The notes under the pieces: model-generated
The model's input: the letters and a program-made list of their open reading frames with translations, nothing else
Told to the model about the DNA's origin: nothing
The model's database searches: none
Part shown: in pieces, positions 46,218-55,200 of the stretch
Numbering within the stretch: the first letter of the stretch is position 1
How the letters are laid out: each line of letters opens with the position of its first letter
Program-made: the position numbers and the translations under genes
Assembly: GCA_943737045.1 (NCBI GenBank)
Contig: CALSFV010000299.1
Location: 1-64,000 of the forward strand
DNA: 64,000 bases
Direction of reading: 5' to 3'
DNA from: Parapristionchus giblindavisi
Taxonomy: Eukaryota; Nematoda; Chromadorea; Rhabditida; Diplogasteridae

Positions 46218-49200
46218 AAATCAATTTACTATAATAATATGCGAACTACTGATGAATATATATTACTACCAAAGGATAAATAAAGATAAATAAAGGTCTA
46301 TATACAGATTATGTTTAGCTATAGGTGCCATCGAAATGACGACGACCTACACAACCATGGAGAGGCCGTTTAAGCGGACTGCACCCCATGGCCAGCCAGT
46401 GACTGTATCTGCTTGTTATGAAGTCTAGCACTCCTTCTGACTGGTTGAACTTGATCTGTTCCTCCGACCTCTTCTCCTTCTTCTTCGATTGTGCTTAATT
46501 CCAACGGAACGAGGAGATTCTGTGGTCTCTGGATCATTCTTCCTTTCTGTGACCTCAACGTTATCTGATTACCTTCCACTTTCGTGATCAGACCCATATT
46601 CCATAGATGTCTAGGTACACTCTGATTTTCATCAACTATCAGCACCAACTCTCCTGCAGTGGGTCTGACGGGTGTGGTTCTCTTTGAGTGGAGAGGGGAG
46701 ATATGAAGATGATTGTCTCGCAGAGTGCTCAAGTATTCTTCTTTCCAGATCCTCCAGAATTTCTCTGAGGTCTCGATTGTCTTCTTCATTATTCCTATAG
46801 CTCTTTCTCTGCTCATGTTCACCTCATCTGGTGGAACATACTCTGTATCATCTCTGCACTCTTCAAGTCTCTCTATCTCAATTGGACACCCTATGAACAC
46901 TTCTGGCATCAAGAAATCGATCGGTCTGATACAAGGGGAACTATAATCTCTGATATCTGATGTGGTTACATGAGTCAAAGGTCTGGAATTCATTACTGAT
47001 TCTGCTTCGCATGTGAAAGTTTGTAGTTCATCTGTTGTTAACTTCTTCTTACCAATCGATTTATACATGGCTGACTTGAAACATCTTACCAATCTTTCAT
47101 ACAGACCTCCTTTCCACGGCGAGTGTGCAGTAGTGAACGACCATTCAATCCCTTTACCTCTGATATGCTCTTCGATTTCATCTTCTTTCATTAACGACCG
47201 TAATATCTGATCTGAAGCTTTGAACGTCGTCGCTTGGTCAGACATAATGGAGGACGGTATTCCTCTTCTGGACGTGAATCTTCTGAACCCGTTAATGAAG
47301 TCTGATGGACTGAGAGACGGTATCACTTCGAGATGTGAACATCTAGTTGAGAGACAAGTTATCAACAACACATAATTCTTGTTCTCATTTGTTGATTGAA
47401 TGGGTCCTATGTAATCCATTCCTACATGAGTGAATGGTCTGGATGGAACTAGTCTTTTATCTGGTAAAGGTACCGGTTCTGAATAGCGATATGGCAGACC
47501 ATCTATCTTTTTGCATCTGATACAATTCTTTAGAAGACTACTTATTATTTGTCTAGCTTTGGGAATGAATAATGATTGTTTGAGTTGATTCATAACTACA
47601 TCTGGACCACTGTGAAGTAATGCATTATGAGTATCCATCACGATTAATCTAACTAATGATTTGTCTGATTTTGTTGGAATGAATATTGGATGAATGAACT
47701 CTCTTGGTAGATTCTTATTATCAACACGACTATTCTGTAGTCTCCAGATTCCCTTTTTATCTGGACTGACCACACTTCTCTTCACGAAATCCTCATAATC
47801 ACTCAAATTTACCTCTTGGAACTGACGCAGAAGTAGTGCTGTTGCTGTCTCTGTTGTGGGCGATTCTGCTATGATTCCTAGTGATGCTAGACGTCTTCTT
47901 GTTCCTTCTGACAGTTTCTTCGACATCTTCGAAATAGCTTCTATCACTCTGTATGTTACAGCCTTAGCCTTTCTGAGAGAATTGAATCTGTTTAACTCTA
48001 TGAACATTGATCTTCTGACCTCAAGGGCTTGAGAATGACAGATTTGAACGTCTTCTTGAGGGTCTGCGATCGGGATTGAGCTTGGCCACGTGGAGGCATC
48101 TGTAAGTAACCATCTTGGTCCTGTCCACCACATATGATTAGCTTCATTCATTTCTGAGCTGGTTAACCCTCTGGTTCCATAATCTGCTGGATTCTCCTTT
48201 GTGTTTACATATCTGGGTGCAATGAGAGTTATATTTTCATCTTTCTCTAATGATATTCGAATTTTATTCATTGTTTGTACTCTGTTTCTGACATATCTGC
48301 TTAGCTTCTTTACAGAACTGTCTCCATTTACCCAATGTAGTGTAGTTGACGAATCAGAATAGTAGTATATAATGATCTGTTTATCTCTGAACTCCTTTTT
48401 GAGTGATTTCACAATATATTCAGATAGTTTGTAACCCATTAACAAGGCATCTGTCTCCAACTTTGGAATGGTTGGTGTTTTACCATTTGCATCTTTTGGA
48501 GCGAGCTTGTTTCTGCTCAGCAACAAATATGAATTATCTGTTGTTACTGTATATGCACACGCTGCAGTAGCTATTGCTGAAGCATCTGTGAATATTACCA
48601 CCTTGATAACTTCTTCTGTAGATAGATGGACTGAACGAGGCATTGTATGTGAAAACAACTTGATGTCACTTATGATTTCGTGCCATTCTTTCGATGTCTC
48701 ATCTGATAACTTGTCATCCCACGAATGACTCTCTGTCCAAGCTGTTCTTTGAAATGCTCTTGCTCTCAGAGTTAACGGAGTGATCAAACCCAGTGGGTCA
48801 TAAAAGGAAGATACGCTTGAAGAAACTTTTCTTCTTGTTGCTTGTGATTCCTCTGTTGTTTGGGGAATCTTTATTGACAACGTATCTTTCTGCGTATCCC
48901 ATATCATACCCAACAGTTTATTTGGTCCTTCTGGTGTACCATCCTCTTCTGGAATCTCTCTGTTGAATTCACTAGAACTGGAAATGTACTCTCTGAGATT
49001 CATATGAGCTTCTCTGAACATCTGTTTACTTCTGATATAGAATTCTGGACTGGGATCATCTACGGGAATCAACAAGTTGTCTACATATGTGCTGTGACCT
49101 ATCTTGTTCAGGATCGGATCATTACCATAGCTCTGTTTGACTGATTCTAAGTGATGTTGTATTGTTTTTGATAGACAATATGGTGATTGATTGATTCCAA

Positions 49201-52200
49201 ACGGAGTTACCGTAAATCTGTAGTATTCAAGATTACTGTAATCTGGTGGTTTTGTGATATCTTTCACCCATAGAAATCTCAACATATCTCTCTGATTCTT
49301 GTGAACACGAACTTGCAGAAAAGCCTTCTCAACGTCAGCGACAATCAGATGATTATGTGTTCTCGCTCGAAGTAGTAACGCCGGAATCTGTTCAAGTTCA
49401 TTTGGACCAGGATATATGACATCATTTAGTGACAACGAATCTTTCTTCTTAGCTGATCCATCATACACGATTCTGAGCGGTGTTGTTACCTTGTCTGGTC
49501 TCAATACATGACTATGTGCCAAGTAGTGTGTGATCGGACCATCCTTTTGATAACGACCTACCTTCTCGATCTGACCAGCAACTTCTTGATCTTTTATTAG
49601 TTTGTCATAGAATGTTAAATGATCTGGGTTCTTATTGAGTTTAGTCAATTGAGTCTGTAATCTGCGAAAAGACATCTGAAAATTATCTGGAAGTTGGTCT
49701 GCATTCTCTCTCAAGCAATACTGTACTACGTATTCATTATTCTTGTACTCGATAGTGTCACTGAAATGCTTATCCACCAATTCATCCTCCATTCTTTTCG
49801 ATTCTGTTTCCGTCATTGAATCTGAGGTAGGTATCGCATCCATCTGCATGAACTCTTTCATGGATTGTATGAACTCTAGATTGTTTTCTGCTAGTTCAGT
49901 CTGTGATTCTACCTCTTCTGATGACTTCTTCGCAGTATTACATGTTACAGAGATATGATTGATGTTCAATTGCGCTTCTTGCGACTCCGCTTCCTTCTGA
50001 CTACCTCCCATTACCAAACCCAATTCTGTGTCATGCAATCTTAGTCCACTAGGTAGAGTATGTGTGGATAGATTACGTATCAGAGATATGGTATCGTTAA
50101 CTCCTAATAATAGTTGAGGATTGACGGGACCGTTTCTATGAGGATTATCAGCTAATCTGAGATTATGTGACTTTACATAGCTGATATCTTCTGGAGATAG
50201 CTTACGAATTTGAATCGAATTTGTAACTGGACTATCTAGTACTATAGCCTCTACATAGTGATAAGAATTGTTAGAAGTACATACTTTGATCCTGACGACG
50301 TCGTAGTACTGTGCTTCCTTCTCTACTCCCGTTGCGAGCGAAAGTGTCATCAGTTTCTTCTCGATTGACGCGATCTTCAGCTTCCGTACGACCTCCTTCG
50401 ATATCAGGCTCATTTCTGCTCCAGTGTCCAGTAGAACATCGATTTTGCCTGTTCTGCTCATCCTTCCGTTCTCTGAACCATTACCATCTGATATTATTGC
50501 TCTTGCTGTTAAAAGTCTGGATCCACGTTCTGATTTATTTGCATTATGAGAGTCCGATACTGATAAACCAGCCACTTTCGGAATTCTCTTGAAACATATC
50601 GACTCATGATGGGGACCTTTACATAAAGTACAAATTGTGTTACAGATAGTATGACCGTCTGCTGAAAGGCATCTTTGACATAGCTTTTTCTGTTCTAGAA
50701 TCTGTTGTCTAACCTTGATCATCTGTACGTTTCTACATTCACTTGAATTTGGATGCTTACCACAATATACACACAACGGTATACGACCTCTTCCCTTTTT
50801 GTCTGACTGATCGGGGTTTGGACCTATGTTTGGATTGAAATAACCTTGATTATATGGAAAGAATTGACCAAACGGCTGCTGATAGCTCTGATTACCGGGT
50901 GCATATGCGTTTGTATCACTAGGTTCTTGTTTGAACTCTTCTTGCTTTGGTTTGTATGGTTTCTTGGAGCTGTTACGAGATTGATTATTGTCATTTGTGC
51001 TACATCCGTAGTCTCTTACTTGACTTTCTCTTGTGTCTCTGACTTCTCCAAGATCCTTTGTTGTACCTGAAGCGAGGTCTAGTTGCATCTCAGTTCTGAT
51101 ATGAGTTATGAGATATTTCAACATAGCAATAGCTTCCTTATTCTGATTCACTTCATGTAGCTTGCGTCTGTAAATAGGAGCAAATTTGTCAATCAATATT
51201 AGGCAGGATACACTCGAATCTTCTCCTTGTATCTTCAGTTGCTGGGCGAGAGCAAGAAGTTCTCTTGCCAACTCTATCTGATCGCTTGCTCTGGTAGACT
51301 TAGCTGTTAATGAATGAATAGTCTGATATAAGTATGCCGAGGTTTCTCCTTGATTCCCATATTCATCTTTCAGTGCATCTAGAGCCTCATTCAAACAAGA
51401 TCCGTCTCTTGGATAAGGCTTGATTACCTTCAATGCTTCTCCTCTGAGATAACCTTCGAGATACAGATGCTTTTGTGTGCTTTGTAGACTCTCTCTATCT
51501 AATATCAACGATTTGAACAACTTGATGAATATGTGATAGTCTGATCTAATCGTTCCGTCAAAAGTCGGAACATTAAGCACGGGTAATGGAGCTCTCTCGG
51601 TATCTGTCTGGTTCTCTCTCGCATCACTGAACTCCTCTTCTTCTTTGATAGCGCTCTGAGCTCCAAGCATTTTGAGGGATCTGATGATAGACTCTGAGTT
51701 ATTCTGTAACGCCAACTTTGCTGCTCTTATAATACGACTAGTAAGATCTTTTATTTTATTTGGATCTAACGGTATGGAATTTTCATCTATCTGACCTTTT
51801 TTGATATTAAATAGACCTCTTTCCATCACATGTGCACCTTCATCTTCCATAGAATTGATATCTTTGTCAAGGCTTTTCCAAGCCTCTACCAAAGCTTCTG
51901 TTTCTATTCTGAGTTCGAATTCCACTTCATCTACTTTCTCACTTAGATCTACATGGTCCTCTCTGGTCTTACATTTTAAGATCTTTTTGATAATCTCCGA
52001 AAGAGCAGTATGTTGACGCAACACTTTTGCTCTTGTCTCCTCAATCACTCTATAGTGAGCCCTATGCTGACTCTGTTCTGTATTAATCATAATGAACCTT
52101 TCCTGCCACGCGGGACGTTATGACTATTATTAATATGATACTCGTTCTGATTCACAAGCGGCACAAATGCACCATATAAACGATTTCACGTCTGATCTTT

Positions 52201-55200
52201 GTGATAACCGCTTAGTCTGAGAACGAAGAGAACGGAGAACCACTAATTTACCACTTATATTTCCCTTATGTTGTAATGAAAACAATGTCACAATAGGAAA
52301 TAAATGAATATTATTTATAAATTCAGAATATTCTGACTCATTTACTACTCTGCACAATCAAAACAAAGACTAGAGAAAGAGAGGTACCGGTGAATGGGGA
52401 ACTGTGTCCTTCCGTTCTGAGTATTCCTTTCTGATCTCCGATCTGCCTTCTGAGTTGTATTTGTGAGAGATATGAGCAGAAGATCGACGAGGACGAGATG
52501 ATTTTGTCACCTCAAACTTGGGTAATTAAACTGGTAAGGAATACAGCCAACGGGGTGATAAAACAACGGAAAACCTAATGCGATAACGTAATTAACAACA
52601 CAAATTAAATAAGTGAAATAATAAAATATACGAAGACGACGAGCAGCGATTCAGCAGAGAAAAGTGCTGACATTAGAGATTTGAATTCTGGAGCCGGGAA
52701 CCGGATACCGTATACTATCTTCTGTGCGAGACCATTTTTGGAGGCATTTTAAATTCTACAGTATGACATCGTATAACTTTGTTCTTTCCTTTTCTTCTTT
52801 ATTTTGCTATTTTGAGAATATTTGATATAAATATGAATTAGAGTAGCGATTTCGCTACAATGCGTGCGAAAAAGTCAGAATTGTGCTTGAATCAGTTTCC
52901 AACTTACTTTCTGTAACGTTCTATTTAAGTAACTTGCAATGCACATAATCAATATGAAAATCGTTAATCTTGGAAAATTAAAAAAAAATCAATTTGAGTG
53001 CCTACTTTCATGGAAAATTTCTGAAATATTGCAGTTTTTCGACTGGAATGCCGCGACAATTAGCAAATGACAACGACAATGTGAAGTTTCATGATGAGTA
53101 AACATAGTAGAACTTTAATCCCGGCATTCGGCTCACTTTTGAAAAAATCGATTTCCATGACCCCGGGGTCATGGTAAAAAAATATGAATTTTTCGAAATT
53201 AACGATTTTCATATTCATTATGTGCATTGCAAAGTACAAAGTACCTGAATATTATACACATCATTAGTACTTCACAATACGCAGCATATATGAAAACATT
53301 TCAAACTTGAGAAATTTTGAAATTATCGACCATGAACCCCGGGTCACGGAAATCGAAATTTTCAAAATGATCCAAGTGATGAGCTTCTTGTGTCATTTTA
53401 CTAGTCTCACCTCTATTCTTTGAGTAGACCACAATTCCGCACTAATCGTTTTAAAAATACAGCAAAAAATTATAAAACAACGAGTCTGAGTCAAGTTGGA
53501 GACGATCAGATCGATTTTTCCGACACGCGCAATCCAAGATCGATTTCCGCCTAGCAGGGTTACATGCACTAGTAGTTGGGCTACATGGATATACTAGAGA
53601 ACTTTTGCGGAATTGAAATTGAGATGCCGAGAAATCGAAAAAAACCGAAAATTCGGGTAAAAAAATCAGTCTAGGAATTGCTTAAAATTAATCTCAATAG
53701 TGTTTCTGTGCACATTGGGCATGCCTAACACAATGCCGAAGAAATTTGGACTCTAGCTTCTTCGGTTGAAAAAATATGAAAATCGAGCTTTCAAACTTGG
53801 CGCCCACCTGGCACGCCGCGTTCCACTGCTAGGGCCACTTTGGGTACCATTTTGTAATCAGGGCCCAAGATACCCTACACCCATAAAGTACAGTGGCCTG
53901 AATCAAAATTCTTGGCGAAATGTCCGGACAATGCTCGAGTCTTACAGATCCGAGCTCTTAAGGGACCGGGAAACGAAAAACAAGTTGATCTCATATAAAA
54001 GAGCTTGAAATTCTGTTTCGAAATATATACATCTTATATCATAAGAATTCTCTGGTAAGGAGAGTGGCGCCGTTAAAAAACTACAGTCTGCTCCAGATAG
54101 CGGGAGCCTTTTCCTAATTGCCACACCAACTCTTTGGATACGACTTGAAATTGAATATTTTGATGATAATTCTATCAGAAGTAGGGAATTATGAAGAATA
54201 AAACTCAATAATGGGCTATTTAGAGCTTTTCGATAGAGTTAGCATACTGTAGTGCGGAAACCTCGCCCTTGGTATGGAGCAGCCTACAGTAATCCAACTT
54301 CTTACCAGAGCTTCATTTCAAACTTTCAATTGCATATTTCTGAATAGTTCTTTGAGCTTATCAACATGAGATCAACCATTTTAACTATTTCGACTCGAAA
54401 TTTTTGGATGCCAGATGCCTTTAGTATTAGACATTTCCGCTCGAGATTGATTCTGGTGTATTTGTGCTCGAGCTTAACGATTAAAAGTCAATGATTTTAT
54501 CAATCTGCAACCTTGAGAACCCAGATCCCTAACATTGGATTTTTTAAACTGTGCCAGGCACCCACTGACTATGGTTGATTCTCTCGCAAGCGCACTCATA
54601 TATATTATCTCATTGCGAAGAAAATACATATGTTATTTTTATATGGAGTGTCGATTTTCAATATACGGATGGTCGATTTAGAAAATTCTTTATTTTTCGC
54701 TTAAAAATCGTCGTTTTTCGCATCAAGTGCCTGAAATGAAACCATGTTTGGTGGGTCAATCCATACTGTATGAGCTATGAAAATGTATGGTATGGGACAA
54801 GAAATGTTAGCATACATTTTCGCGACACCCACAATCTATCACAATCTATTGTTTATTCGAATTATAAACTGATCCGAAAAAAAGAACAAAACTGACCCGA
54901 TCTACATCTCAAGTACTCGGAACTGACCCGACATGGGGTGATTCTTATTAATCTTGATCTCTCGCATATTCCTAGATGGGTTTCAAGACTCACAGGCATC
55001 GACAAAAAGTTCTCACTCACAATGTGGGTGCTCGAAAATGTATGAATGTTAGGCTCATTGCATTTTCTTTAGAAAGTGAAGAAGCAAAGAAGGAGAGGGC
55101 AGAGAACGCGGACAAGTATACGACACTCATGGAGAAGGCACTCGCTGCATTCTTGAATGTACAGGTACGGTATTATTGATCTTTGATCTTTGATCAAAGA

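Larger units (their letters stand above)
44959..52859 (-). mobile_element. Complete BEL/Pao LTR retrotransposon
   Basis: 7901 bp, minus strand, antisense to ttc27. The LTRs are each 685 bp (5' LTR 52175-52859; 3' LTR 44959-45643). The 5-bp target duplication ATGCG lies at 44954-44958 and 52860-52864. A primer-binding site follows the 5' LTR directly, a purine tract precedes the 3' LTR, and one uninterrupted gag-pol frame lies between. The LTRs look identical by eye, which means a very recent insertion. The 46370-45657 stretch between the frame and purine tract is noncoding and contains a homopolymer run of about 38 at 46181-46216 (A on the element strand). Confidence 0.95.
44166..53965. mobile_element. 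Foldback element in ttc27 intron 18, split by the BEL insertion
   Basis: 44166-44895 is the inverse of about 53255-53965, with ends TCCCTTAAGAGCTCGGATC and its inverse. Without the BEL element and one target copy, the original was about 1.9 kb with arms of about 720 bp and a loop of about 450 bp. Each arm has a similar frame beginning MKKYENR (about 75-80 codons, different downstream ends), with no family recognised. I see no target duplication. Confidence 0.75.

Noticed and set aside
45657..46369. An env-like third gene between pol and the 3' LTR
   Set aside because: No open frame of useful size; it holds a long homopolymer run.
43742..55072. ttc27 ending at exon 18 with a separate gene after the BEL element
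   Set aside because: Exons 19-21 continue the phase exactly and complete the family C-terminus, so one long intron is the simpler reading.
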